From Kofleriaceae bacterium (lineage in GTDB: Bacteria; Myxococcota_A; Polyangia; Haliangiales; Haliangiaceae), in contig JACKDR010000021.1 of NCBI GenBank assembly GCA_020633495.1, positions 1 through 64,000 on the forward strand: a stretch of 64,000 nucleotides of DNA, written 5' to 3'. The notes below the pieces were generated by a model. That model saw nothing but the letters and a program-made list of their open reading frames with translations, was not told the origin of the DNA and did not search any database. Shown piece by piece: positions 23,932-34,088 of the stretch (position 1 is its first letter; each line of letters starts with the position of its first letter). A program made the translations under genes and the position numbers.

Positions 23932-25812
23932 TCACGTCGTCGGCCCCAGCAGCGGCGACCACGGCCCGACCGTGGTCAGCCACAGCCAGTCGCGGGCCCG
24001 GGTGCACGCGACGTAGAGCGCGCGGCGCGCCTCGTCGGTGTCGGGGTAGAAGCCCGGGGTCAGCTCCGCGATCACGACGGCGTCGAACTCGAGGCCGGCG
24101 ACCTCGGCGCAGCTGGTGACCACGACGCCGGGCAGGAACGTGAACGCGCCGCCCTGCACCAGCGTCGCCTCGACGGCGCGCTCGAGCTCGCGGTGGACGC
24201 GACGGGCGTGGGCGTCGTTGCGCGCGACCACCGCCACGGTGACGCCGCGATCGCGCGGCCGCAGCGCCGCCAGCGCGCCGCCGATCTGATCGATGGCGTG
24301 GAGCTCGGAGGCGAACGTCGAGACCCGGATCTCGTCGCCCGGCGTCGGCGTCGCCGGCCCGGCCGCGAGCGCCCGCGCGAACGCGGTGATCGCCGGCCCC
24401 GACCGGTAGGTCGTGGTCAGCGTCACCGGCTCGGCGTCGACGCCGAGCTCCTCGGCGGCCAGCGCCCAGCCGCGGAAGCACGCGGTGTCGTCGGTGGCCT
24501 GGCGGTGATCGCCCGAGATCGTGACCGTGCCGCGGGGCGCCAGCGCGGCGCCGATCGCGGCCAGCTCGAGCGGCGCCAGCAGCTGGGCCTCGTCGACGAC
24601 GACGTGATCGTAGCGGGGCAGCTTGGCCGCCGGATCGGCGCCGCGGTGGCTGGCCGCGCGCCGCCGCGCCAGCTCGAACAGCACCGGCACGTCCTCGCGA
24701 TCGAACGTGCCCGCGTCCTCGAGCGGGGTCCCGGCGTCGAGCGCGCGGCCGTCGATCGCGACCAGGCGGTCGGCGTCGACGTCGCGGTGCGCCTGCTCGG
24801 TGGTGTCGGTGAACTGGATGCGGGTGTGGCGCGCCACCGCGCCGACCGCCGCCGCCGGCAGCGCGCCGCGCGCCGCCGCGACGACCCGCTCGAGCCGGTG
24901 GCGATCGCCGAACAGGTGCAGCAGGTCGGCGCGCACCTTGGACAGCCGCAGCTCGGGATCGACCGGGGCGCGGACCCCGATCAGCTCGTCGATCGCGACC
25001 CGCACCGCGGGGTGACGCTTGAGCGCGATGACCTGCGCCGACGCGCCCTCGCTCAGGCGCGACGGCAGGCCGCGGAACGCCTGCTGGGCGCGCTCGACCA
25101 GCCAGGCGTCGACCACCGCGACCTCGATGCCGGCGCGATCGAGCTCCATGCGCTCGAGCAGGCGCCGGGCCAGGCGCCGCAGGCCCTCGGTCGGCACCAG
25201 CACCAGCGCCCGCAGCGGGCGGCCGGCGTCGTCGGCGCGGCGCTTGAGCCACGCCAGCCGGTACAGCGCGACCAGGGTCTTGCCGACGCCGGCCTCGCCG
25301 TCGACCGCGAGCGACCGCCCCGGCGCCAGCTCGACCGCGGCGCGCTGCTCGGCGTCGAGCTCGGGCAAGAGCGACCGCGACGGCCGCGGCCCCTGCAGGG
25401 TCGCCGGCACCGCGGCGTCGGCGGCGTCCGCCGGCCACCGGGTCCAGCCGTCGTCGTCGCGGCGCCAGGTCGCGTCGTCGTCGGCGACCTCGCGCAGCCG
25501 GCCGCCGACCACCGCCAGGCGGTGCCGCCCCAGCACCGTGCCGGTGACCTCGTGATCGTCGACGGCGACCTCGTAGTCGTCGCCGACCCGGTTGCGGAAG
25601 TAGACCTCGGCCAGCGGCGCGGTCCGCCAGTCCAGGACCGTGAGGTCGCCGGCGATCTGGGTGCGGCTGCCGAGGAGCAGGTCGCGGACCCGGGCCCCGA
25701 CGCGGACCCGCAGGTGCGCCCACACCGCCGGCGCGGCGCCGGCCGCGGCCAGGCGGTCGATCAGCGCCTCGAGCTCGAGGATCTGCGATGGCGGGCGGGA
25801 AGGCGTGGCCAT
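23932..25812 (-). CDS. UvrD/HelD-like superfamily 1 helicase
   Basis: This 626-residue ATPase has an N-terminal helical/beta region typical of HelD-type proteins (TVLDWRTAPLAEVYFRN, residues about 58-74), Walker A GEAGVGKT (172-179), motif II VVVDEAQLL, motif III ISGDHRQA, motif IV TTTYRSGP, and the C-terminal motifs SCAEVAGLEFDAVVI and ALYVACTRARDWL. HelD proteins recycle stalled RNA polymerase; other members unwind DNA. The WRTAP signature strongly suggests the HelD side. Length is near the family's lower range. It stands alone on its strand with no obvious partner. Confidence 0.85.
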   Translation of the reverse strand: MATPSRPPSQILELEALIDRLAAAGAAPAVWAHLRVRVGARVRDLLLGSRTQIAGDLTVLDWRTAPLAEVYFRNRVGDDYEVAVDDHEVTGTVLGRHRLAVVGGRLREVADDDATWRRDDDGWTRWPADAADAAVPATLQGPRPSRSLLPELDAEQRAAVELAPGRSLAVDGEAGVGKTLVALYRLAWLKRRADDAGRPLRALVLVPTEGLRRLARRLLERMELDRAGIEVAVVDAWLVERAQQAFRGLPSRLSEGASAQVIALKRHPAVRVAIDELIGVRAPVDPELRLSKVRADLLHLFGDRHRLERVVAAARGALPAAAVGAVARHTRIQFTDTTEQAHRDVDADRLVAIDGRALDAGTPLEDAGTFDREDVPVLFELARRRAASHRGADPAAKLPRYDHVVVDEAQLLAPLELAAIGAALAPRGTVTISGDHRQATDDTACFRGWALAAEELGVDAEPVTLTTTYRSGPAITAFARALAAGPATPTPGDEIRVSTFASELHAIDQIGGALAALRPRDRGVTVAVVARNDAHARRVHRELERAVEATLVQGGAFTFLPGVVVTSCAEVAGLEFDAVVIAELTPGFYPDTDEARRALYVACTRARDWLWLTTVGPWSPLLGPTT

Positions 25813-25944
25813 GGCGCCATGGATGCCCGAGTGCGCCCGACGAAACCAGCTCGATCTCGCCGGGCGACCTGCGCTACGATCGTCGTGCGGGTCGGGGACG
25901 GGCCGCCGGCGCGGCTCAGAGACCGCCTCGCGCAGACGCGCGGC

Positions 25945-26640
25945 TCAGGCGACCGCGACGCCGAGCGCCTGGCCGGCCGGGCCGTTCAGCCAGTCGCGGA
26001 TGAACGCGCAGTACTCGGCGGCCTCTTCCTTGGTGTCCGGCGGCGGGAACGGGGTCGCGGCCAGGCCCGGGTTCTTGGCGATCACCGCGGCGTACACCTT
26101 CTTGACCGCGTCGGCGGTCTTGGGGCCGAGGAAGCCGTCGGTGCCGAGCGCGCCGAAGCCGGCGGCGCCAGCGAACCGGTTGAGGTCCTGCTGCAGCGCC
26201 ACGAAGTCCTTGTGCACCTCGCCGGCGCCGTAGGCGATCGTGTCCTTGGTGTTCCAGTCCTTGCCCGCGCCCCGGACGTAGCGGCGCAGCTTGCCGACGC
26301 CGAGCGCGTCGGCGGCGACGCCGGCCAGCCAGAACCGGACGTACATCGCGAACTCGGCGACCACCTCGGCGGTCTCCGGCGGCGGGAACGGGGTCGCGGC
26401 CAGGCCCGGGTTCTTGGCGATCACCGCGGCGTAGACCTTCTTGACCGCCTCCGCGGCGCGCGGGCCGACGACGCCGTCGACCTTGACGTGGTCGTAGCCG
26501 CAGGCGGCCGCGAAGCGGTTGAGGTCCGCCTGGAGCCCGCGCAGCACCGCGACGCCCTCGCCCTTGCCCTGCACGCCGCCGCCGCCGGTGCCGAAGTCCT
26601 TGCCGCTGTCGAGCTTGCGCAGTTCCGTCTGATCCGACAT
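25945..26640 (-). CDS. Peptidoglycan-binding-like protein with internal duplication
   Basis: This 231-residue protein is built of two repeats about 113 residues apart, each with the pattern LxxDLNRFAxxxG, DGxxGP, AVKKVYAAVIAKNPGLAATPFPPP. The LQxDLN and DGxxGPxTxxAVK elements resemble the peptidoglycan-binding domain 1 fold. No signal peptide is visible, so cell-wall binding would need another export route or the domain has a cytoplasmic use. ATG at 26640 has a strong GGGAGG site. The DNA of the repeats is nearly identical over about 65 bp (26042-26105 and 26381-26445), indicating a recent or gene-converted duplication. Confidence 0.7.
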   Translation of the reverse strand: MSDQTELRKLDSGKDFGTGGGGVQGKGEGVAVLRGLQADLNRFAAACGYDHVKVDGVVGPRAAEAVKKVYAAVIAKNPGLAATPFPPPETAEVVAEFAMYVRFWLAGVAADALGVGKLRRYVRGAGKDWNTKDTIAYGAGEVHKDFVALQQDLNRFAGAAGFGALGTDGFLGPKTADAVKKVYAAVIAKNPGLAATPFPPPDTKEEAAEYCAFIRDWLNGPAGQALGVAVA

Positions 26641-26835
26641 GAGTCCTCCCTGGGGTGAGGTCGCACCGTACGACGCGTGGTCGCCAGCGTCCACCGGCCG
26701 CGGCGGGGCACCGAGGACCCAGGCCCGCTCCCGACGTGGGTGCCCGGTGACCCGGCGCGGCGCCGCGGCGCGCCGCAACCGCGCGAGGTCACGCGCGCCG
26801 GCGTCGGGCACGGCCCGTGCTCGTGGCGACGCGCC

Positions 26836-26913
26836 ATGGACCTGTACGACAGCCTGTGGGAGCCCCTGGTCGTGACCCTCGCCGGCCTGGCGCTGCTGCT
26901 CGCCAGCCTGTGA
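26836..26913 (+). CDS. Possible 25-residue single-span membrane peptide
   Basis: ATG at 26836 opens a 25-codon frame reading MDLYDSLWEPLVVTLAGLAL and ending LLASL: an amphipathic start and one clear transmembrane helix. No good ribosome binding site precedes it, and frames of this size arise by chance, so it is only a candidate. The rest of the 26641-26955 gap shows no gene. Confidence 0.25.
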   Translation: MDLYDSLWEPLVVTLAGLALLLASL

Positions 26914-27044
26914 GCGGGGGCGGCCGCCGCCGCGCGCGGTAGAGTCGGCGCCGGCATGCCGCGCCTGCCCGCTCGTCGCCACCGCCGTCGCCGCGCCGCG
27001 CTCGCCGGCGCCGCCGTCGTGATCGCGACGGTGGCGGCGCTGGG

Positions 27045-28778
27045 GTGCTGGCCCAGGACGGCGCCGGCGCCGCCGGCCGCCGCCTCGACGACGCGATGCG
27101 CGCCGCGCCGGCCGCGCCGTCCGCGCCCGCCGCGCCCGCCGATCCGTACAGCAACGTGCGCGCCGCCGACTACGTCGGCCCCGACGCGTGCGGCGCCTGC
27201 CACGACGACAACCACGATCGCTGGAGCCACAGCCTGCACGCCGCGATGAACCGGCGCGCCGGCGATCCGACCCCGGCCGGCGATCCGGCGCTGCGCGGCG
27301 ACTTCGACGGCGCGCGCGTCGCCTACGCCGGCGGCGTCGCGGCGTTCGATCGCGACGGCGACGCGCTGACGATGACGCTGACGCCGGCGCGCGGGGCGCC
27401 GCGGCGGTTCCGGGTCACGCGCACGATCGGCTCGCGCTACCTGCAGGAGTACGTCGGCGTGGCGGTCGACGGGCCCGCCGCCGCGACCGACGGGCGCGCC
27501 GCCACCGAGATCCGGCTGCCGTTCGGCTGGTGGGTGCGTCGCGCCGCGTGGTACCCGCAGCCGTACTTCGACGCCTGGTTCGACGCCGAGTACGACGACG
27601 CCGGCGTCGCCACGTTCGACGCCTTCGCGCCCGATCCGACGCCGTGGGCCAGCCGGTGCGCGTGGTGCCACAACACCTACCCGTTCGAGATCAAGCTGGC
27701 CCGCGCCGCCGCCGGCGGCGCCGTCGGCCACGGCCCGCAGCAGCTGGTCGAGGTCGTCCCCGGCGCGGCGGGCGCCGGCGACGGTTTCGGCGCCGAGCTC
27801 GATCCGGTCGCGCTCGGTCGCGACAACCTGCTGCCGGTCGATCGCCTGGTCACGATCGGCATCTCGTGCGAGAGCTGCCACCTCGGCGGCCGCGCCCACG
27901 CCGTCGACGACGAGCCGATCCGCTTCGTGCCGGCGAGCCCGGCGCTGCGGCCGCGCGCCGACGCGCCGTCGCTGGCCGGCGGCCGCGACAACCCGGTCGT
28001 GATCGACGCGATCTGCGCGCAGTGCCACTCGACGCCGGCGCCGCGGTTCCCCGGCGGCGGCGCGGTGCGCAACTCGACCGAGGCGCTCGATCTGCTGGCC
28101 TCGGCGTGCGCACCGGCGATCAAGTGCACCGACTGCCACGACCCGCACACCGCCGGCCCCGGCCCCGGCGCCGCCGACGCGCCCCGCCACCTCGCGGCCT
28201 GCGTCGGCTGCCACGACGCGCTCGCCGCGCCCGCGGCGGCGCGCGCCCACGCCCACCACCCCGACGGCACCGTCACCTGCCTCGACTGCCACATGCCGCG
28301 GATCGTCCAGGGCGTCAGCGCGTTCGTGCGCACCCACCGCGTCGCGCGCCCGGTCGAGCCCGCGATGCTCGCGATCGGCGGCCCCAACGCGTGCAACCTG
28401 TGCCACCTCGACCGGTCGCTGCGCTGGACCCTCGACGCCCTCGCCGACGGCTGGGGCGTGCGGATCGCGCCCGAGCCGGCGTGGCTGCCCTACTACGCCG
28501 GCAGCGCCGACGCGCCGGTCGGGCCGGCGTGGCTGGGCTCGCCGGTGCGCACCTACCGGATCCTGGCCGCCGCCGCCTACGCGCGGTCGCCGGCGCGGCG
28601 CGCCGCCCTGCCCCGCCTGGTCGCCGCGCTCGACGATCCGGTGGCGTTCGCGCGCATGTGGATCCTGTTCGCGATCGAGGACGCGCTGGGCCGCCGGCTC
28701 GACGTCACCGAGTACGATCCGCTGGCGGCGCCGGCGGTGCGCGCGGCCCAGGCGGCGCGGCTGCAACGGCGCTGGTGA
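27045..28778 (+). CDS. Octaheme c-type cytochrome (reading frame broken at signal peptide)
   Basis: The frame encodes eight CxxCH haem-binding motifs (CGACH, CAWCH, CESCH, CAQCH, CTDCH, CVGCH, CLDCH, CNLCH) plus WSHSLH, as in NrfA/HAO-like multihaem cytochromes and DmsE-like families. A C-terminal HEAT-like tail follows. A c-type cytochrome must be exported, yet this frame begins at a GTG without a signal. A convincing lipoprotein signal (ATG 26956; ARRHRRRRAALAGAAVVIAT, then AALGC) lies just upstream in another frame. One base appears to be missing between about 27050 and 27130. The real gene probably spans 26956-28778. Whether the shift is genuine or an assembly error cannot be told here. 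Confidence 0.8.
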   Translation: MLAQDGAGAAGRRLDDAMRAAPAAPSAPAAPADPYSNVRAADYVGPDACGACHDDNHDRWSHSLHAAMNRRAGDPTPAGDPALRGDFDGARVAYAGGVAAFDRDGDALTMTLTPARGAPRRFRVTRTIGSRYLQEYVGVAVDGPAAATDGRAATEIRLPFGWWVRRAAWYPQPYFDAWFDAEYDDAGVATFDAFAPDPTPWASRCAWCHNTYPFEIKLARAAAGGAVGHGPQQLVEVVPGAAGAGDGFGAELDPVALGRDNLLPVDRLVTIGISCESCHLGGRAHAVDDEPIRFVPASPALRPRADAPSLAGGRDNPVVIDAICAQCHSTPAPRFPGGGAVRNSTEALDLLASACAPAIKCTDCHDPHTAGPGPGAADAPRHLAACVGCHDALAAPAAARAHAHHPDGTVTCLDCHMPRIVQGVSAFVRTHRVARPVEPAMLAIGGPNACNLCHLDRSLRWTLDALADGWGVRIAPEPAWLPYYAGSADAPVGPAWLGSPVRTYRILAAAAYARSPARRAALPRLVAALDDPVAFARMWILFAIEDALGRRLDVTEYDPLAAPAVRAAQAARLQRRW

Positions 28779-28781
28779 CGG

Positions 28782-29873
28782 TCACGGCGCCGGCCGCGCG
28801 CCGGTCGGCAGCCGCGCCAGCCAGGCGACGCCGCGCCCGGCGCCGAGGTCGCGGCGGCCGCCGCCGTCGGCGCGGATCGCGACGACGTGGTGGTCGGCGC
28901 CGGCGAAGCCGAGCCAGCGCCGATCCGGGCTCCAGCCGACGACGGCGACCGCGCCGTCGGCGATCGGCGCCAGCGCGACGCCCGGCTTGCCGACGACGAG
29001 GTGGCCGTCGCCGACGGCGGCGACCTGGCGACCGTCGGGGCTGGGCCGCGCCGAGGTCACGCCGGCCTCGGTGACCCGGGTCGCGGGGGTGGCGAAGCCG
29101 ACCTCCATCAGATCGGCGGCACCGCAGCCGCGCGGCCCCGGACACGCGGGATCGAGGACGGCGCGCCGGTAGCCGAGCCGGGCCCCGGCGGTGCCGGGCA
29201 CGAACCACGGCGCGTCGACGGAGCGGGTGGCGTCGCGGGCGACGACCTGCCAGCCGCGGTCCGGCGCGGCGCGATCGAAGCCCCAGATCTCGAGGCGGCA
29301 GGCGGCGTCGTCGCGGGCGCAGCCGGCGCCGAACGCGACCACGACGTGGCCGCCGTCCTCGGACAGATCGCCGGCGCCGACGACCTCGGCGCCGGGCGCG
29401 TCGAGATCCTCGAGTCGCGGCGCGCCGTCGAGGTGCAGCAGCAGGCCGTGGCCGACCAGCACCAGCGCGCCGTCGCGACTGGCCGCCTGCAGGGTCAGCG
29501 TCGGCGGGCCGTCGAAGACGTGGCGCGGCGGCGCCGCGGCGGCGCCGGCGTCGATCCGCCACAGCGCGCGACCGCCGCCGCCGGGCGGCTCGATCGCGAC
29601 CAGCGCCGCGGTGCCGCGAGCGAGCGCGAGCGCGTCGACGACGCGGCCCGGCACGTCGGGCAAGACGTCGCGGGCGGGGCCGCCGGCCACGGGCACCGCG
29701 ACCAGCCGCGGGTCACCGTCGCCGGTCAGCACCAGCAGGCACGGCCCGCCGGCGGCGCCGCGGCCGCAGCCGGCGACGCCGGCGATCCCGGCCGCCGCCG
29801 CGACGACCGCGGCGGCGATCCACGCCGGTCGCCCGGCGCGGCGCCGCCACGACCTCGTCGAGTCCGACGACAT
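28782..29873 (-). CDS. Beta-propeller (TolB/WD40-like) lipoprotein
   Basis: This 363-residue protein has a signal peptide and lipobox (AGVAGC), then repeated beta-propeller blades with TolB-like phrases: ASRDGALVLVG, SEDGGHVVVAF, SPDGRQVAAVGDG, SPDRRWLGFAGAD. It is probably anchored in the outer or inner membrane and acts as a binding scaffold. It converges on the multihaem cytochrome with only 3 bp between stops, so the two are not co-transcribed. No enzymatic residues are evident. Confidence 0.7.
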   Translation of the reverse strand: MSSDSTRSWRRRAGRPAWIAAAVVAAAAGIAGVAGCGRGAAGGPCLLVLTGDGDPRLVAVPVAGGPARDVLPDVPGRVVDALALARGTAALVAIEPPGGGGRALWRIDAGAAAAPPRHVFDGPPTLTLQAASRDGALVLVGHGLLLHLDGAPRLEDLDAPGAEVVGAGDLSEDGGHVVVAFGAGCARDDAACRLEIWGFDRAAPDRGWQVVARDATRSVDAPWFVPGTAGARLGYRRAVLDPACPGPRGCGAADLMEVGFATPATRVTEAGVTSARPSPDGRQVAAVGDGHLVVGKPGVALAPIADGAVAVVGWSPDRRWLGFAGADHHVVAIRADGGGRRDLGAGRGVAWLARLPTGARPAP

Positions 29874-29934
29874 CGAGGCGACGCTAGCACGCGACCGGCG
29901 CGCCGCGCGCCCCGGTCACGCGGTCAGCCGGCGC

Positions 29935-31539
<1,605 letters not shown>

Positions 31540-31598
31540 CTGGTGTGAGTCTCCGTGGAGGTGCCGCGAGGTGATGAGGGGTGCTGGGGGGCGTGCGC

Positions 31599-31627
31599 AT
31601 CGTCCCGGCTGAGGTATGTGTGGTCAA
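31599..31627 (-). promoter_or_regulatory. Candidate promoter of the M4 protease gene
   Basis: Minus-strand TTGACC (31627-31622), a 17-bp spacer and GACGAT (31604-31599). The -35 matches 5 of 6 consensus positions, the -10 only 3 of 6. The predicted start near 31592 leaves a leader of about 53 nt. Confidence 0.4.
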
Positions 31628-31766
31628 GAACGATCCTCAGGGGATGAGAACACGGGGCCGATCGCGCCACGGTGCGTCGCGCGTGTGGTAGCGGCGCCCA
31701 CGCTCATCACGTCGCGACGCGGCGCGGCGGCGCCGATCTCGGGCTCGACGCGGCGGGCCAGGCTCG

Positions 31767-32843
31767 CTACGGCAGGTGCTCGCGGAGCACCGCGAGCTGC
31801 GGCCGGTCGACGCCGCCGACCGGCTCGAGCGAGTAGATGTAGTCCCCCCACCACGGCCCCGCCGCCCACCACGTCCAGCCGATCCACACGTCAGGGTTGC
31901 CGTCGACGTGATCGAGCATGGCGTCGATCGCCTGCAGGCAGGTGTCGTTGGCGGCGCCGCCGAGCTCGCCGAGGAACGCGCGCACGCCGTGGTCCCGCGC
32001 CCAGGCCGTGAACGGCGCCAGCTGCTCGACGCCAACCGTCGCGCTCTGGTAGGTCGCGCTGGTCCCGGAGAAGTCGCCGTCGAGGTACTGGTGGACCTCG
32101 ATCGCGTAGCGATCGGCAGGATCGACGACGCCGGTCATGACCGTGCCGTTGGGCGTGCCGTACCAGTCCTGCAGCCAGCTGTGCGCGCCGGTCCACGCGT
32201 TGCCCGGCACCAGGATCAGGTTGCCGGCGCCGGCGTCGCGGATCGCTGCGATCGCCGCGTTGGCGGCGGCGAGCCAGTCCTCGGTCGGCATCGTGTTGGG
32301 CTCGTTCATCAGGCCGAAGATGACGCGGGGGTCGCCGCCGTAGTGCTCGGCCAGGCGCCGCCACAGATCGGCGTAGGCGGCGCGCGGCACCGCCGCGGAG
32401 CCGATGACGTCGCCGCGATAGCGCGCGTAGTTGTGGGGATCGAGCACGACGTGGACGCCGCGACCGGTGGCGTGGCCGACCAGCGCGTCGAGCCGCGCCA
32501 GCTCGGCGGCGTCGAACGCGCCGTCGAGGCTCTGCTGCAGGCGCTCCCAGCGGAACGCGACCCGCACCACGTTCATGCCGGTGGCCGCGAAGTAGTCGAC
32601 CTCGTCGGTCGTCGGGTAGGTGTAGTCGGTGCCGTAGGTGCCGGGCAGGTTGCCCTCGCCCCACTCCGCGCTCGACAGGTTGACGCCGCGGTACACCGGC
32701 TCGCCGCCACCCCCGCCGTCGACCGCGCCGGCGCCGTCGCCGGGCGGGGCCCCGCCATCGCCGCCGTCGCCGCCGGCGCCGCCACCGCACGCCGCGGTCG
32801 ACAGCACGATCCCCAGGGCGGCGACGAGCGAGCGGGAGGGCAT
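31767..32843 (-). CDS. GH5 family glycoside hydrolase (endoglucanase-like) lipoprotein
   Basis: This 358-residue protein has a lipobox at Cys19 (STAAC), a Gly/Asp-rich linker to about residue 48, and a GH5 TIM barrel. RGVNLSSAEWGEGNLPG opens the barrel; the acid/base Glu181 lies in FGLMNEPN and the nucleophile Glu293 in FLGELGG. HNYARYRG and EVHQYLD are the usual substrate-binding loops. It hydrolyses a beta-1,4-glucan or related polymer; the GLMNEP form is typical of GH5 cellulases. ATG at 32843 is used because it starts directly at the signal peptide. Confidence 0.9.
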   Translation of the reverse strand: MPSRSLVAALGIVLSTAACGGGAGGDGGDGGAPPGDGAGAVDGGGGGEPVYRGVNLSSAEWGEGNLPGTYGTDYTYPTTDEVDYFAATGMNVVRVAFRWERLQQSLDGAFDAAELARLDALVGHATGRGVHVVLDPHNYARYRGDVIGSAAVPRAAYADLWRRLAEHYGGDPRVIFGLMNEPNTMPTEDWLAAANAAIAAIRDAGAGNLILVPGNAWTGAHSWLQDWYGTPNGTVMTGVVDPADRYAIEVHQYLDGDFSGTSATYQSATVGVEQLAPFTAWARDHGVRAFLGELGGAANDTCLQAIDAMLDHVDGNPDVWIGWTWWAAGPWWGDYIYSLEPVGGVDRPQLAVLREHLP

Positions 32844-32921
32844 GCCCCAGCATAGCGGTCCCGGCCGCGGCGGCGAGCCACGACGCCGCGTCACAGACGG
32901 CCGATCCACCCTCCACCCGCC

Positions 32922-33419
32922 ATGCGCACCGTGGTGCTCGGATCATGCCTGCTGCTGGCGGGCCTCCTCGCGTCGTGCACGAAGGACGACGCGGCCGGCG
33001 CCGCTCGACCGCCGAGCGAGCTGGTCACCCGGCTCGGCGCCCTCGCCGACGACGGCTGCGCGTGCAAGGACGCGGCGTGCGCCGCGGACGTCAGCAAGCG
33101 CCTGCAGCAGCTCGCCGACGGCACGACCCACGTCGACGACCGGGACCGGCCCGCCCTGCAGGAGACCCAGGCCCGGCTCGACGCCTGCCTCGCCGAGCTC
33201 GACCCGGTGATCATCGCGTACCGCGGCCTGGTCGACGACGTCTGCGCCTGTGCCGACAAGGCGTGCGGCCAGCGGGTCAGCAAGCGGTTCAGCGCCTGGG
33301 CCGCCGACCTCGAGGCGTCGGGCGCCGCGCTGCGCCCCGCCGACGCCAAGGCGGTGATGCGCGCCGGCATCCGCGCCAAGGGCTGCCTCGATCGCTTCGG
33401 CCTGCCGGTGCCGCAGTAG
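32922..33419 (+). CDS. Small cysteine-repeat lipoprotein
   Basis: This 165-residue lipoprotein (lipobox LLASC) of unknown function carries two copies of a helical module containing the signature CACKDAAC/CACADKAC followed by SxxVSKR-like residues (DDGCACKDAACAADVSKRL and DDVCACADKACGQRVSKRF). Each repeat ends in a further Cys (LDACL, KGCLDRF), so disulfide-stabilised helical repeats in the periplasm are likely. Divergent from the GH5 gene with 78 bp between. Proteins of this style are frequent in myxobacteria, but I know no function. Confidence 0.75.
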   Translation: MRTVVLGSCLLLAGLLASCTKDDAAGAARPPSELVTRLGALADDGCACKDAACAADVSKRLQQLADGTTHVDDRDRPALQETQARLDACLAELDPVIIAYRGLVDDVCACADKACGQRVSKRFSAWAADLEASGAALRPADAKAVMRAGIRAKGCLDRFGLPVPQ

Positions 33420-33529
33420 CCGCCCCACCGATCCCGGCTCACCCCGCCGGGGCGAGCCGCCTGGCCGCGACCGCGCTGTGCCACCCGTTGCCGTGGACGC
33501 CGCGGCCGCGGCCGGTGACACTGCCCACG

Positions 33530-33850
33530 ATGTCTCGCCGTCTCACCCGCCGCGCCGCTGCCTTCGGCCTCCTGATCGCCTTCGCCGCGGCGCAGCCGGC
33601 GTGTCGCGTGTCGCGGGGCAACGCCATCTCGGTCACCGCCCTCGGCGTCACCACCGCCGCCGCGGGCGCGGTCGTCGCGCTCAACGCCCACAGCTGCACC
33701 GACGGGCTCGGCGGCCACGACCTGTGCGAGAACGAGCGCCGGGACGTGGTCCCCGGCATCGGGCTGGCGGTCCTGGGCGCCGGCATCACCGCGTTCGGCA
33801 TCTACCTGTACCGCCACCGCGAGCGCCCCTTCACGCTCGATCGCGAGTAG
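33530..33850 (+). CDS. Small membrane protein/lipoprotein
   Basis: This 106-residue protein has a Tat- or Sec-like charged start (MSRRLTRRAAAFGLL), a hydrophobic stretch ending AQPAC, then two hydrophobic segments (ISVTALGVTTAAAGAVVALN and VVPGIGLAVLGAGITAFGIYLY) separated by a Cys-containing loop, and a short basic tail. It is probably a membrane protein with a periplasmic loop. No function recognised. Confidence 0.6.
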   Translation: MSRRLTRRAAAFGLLIAFAAAQPACRVSRGNAISVTALGVTTAAAGAVVALNAHSCTDGLGGHDLCENERRDVVPGIGLAVLGAGITAFGIYLYRHRERPFTLDRE

Positions 33851-33893
33851 GCGCCCGTAGGCTCGCCGGGCGCGGTCGTGCCATGATCGCCGC

Positions 33894-34076
33894 ATGCCCA
33901 CCTGCCGTGGCTGCAAGGAAGACGTCGACGCGCTGGTCTCGGTGACGATCGGCGGCAAGCGCCAGAAGCTGTGCGAGGACTGCGCCGATCGCGCCCGCGA
34001 GGAGCACGAGGTCGCGCGCGAGAGCGAGTCCGTCATCCAGGGGATGATGGGCTACCGCGGCCGTCGCGGCGGCTGA
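33894..34076 (+). CDS. Small zinc-ribbon protein
   Basis: This 60-residue protein has two CxxC knuckles (CRGC at residues 4-7 and CEDC about 27-30), a treble-clef/zinc-ribbon arrangement, followed by a charged helix. It probably binds one Zn and a nucleic acid or protein partner. Compact, 12 bp upstream of the next gene, so probably co-transcribed with it. Confidence 0.7.
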   Translation: MPTCRGCKEDVDALVSVTIGGKRQKLCEDCADRAREEHEVARESESVIQGMMGYRGRRGG

Positions 34077-34088
34077 TACGCTGGGGCG

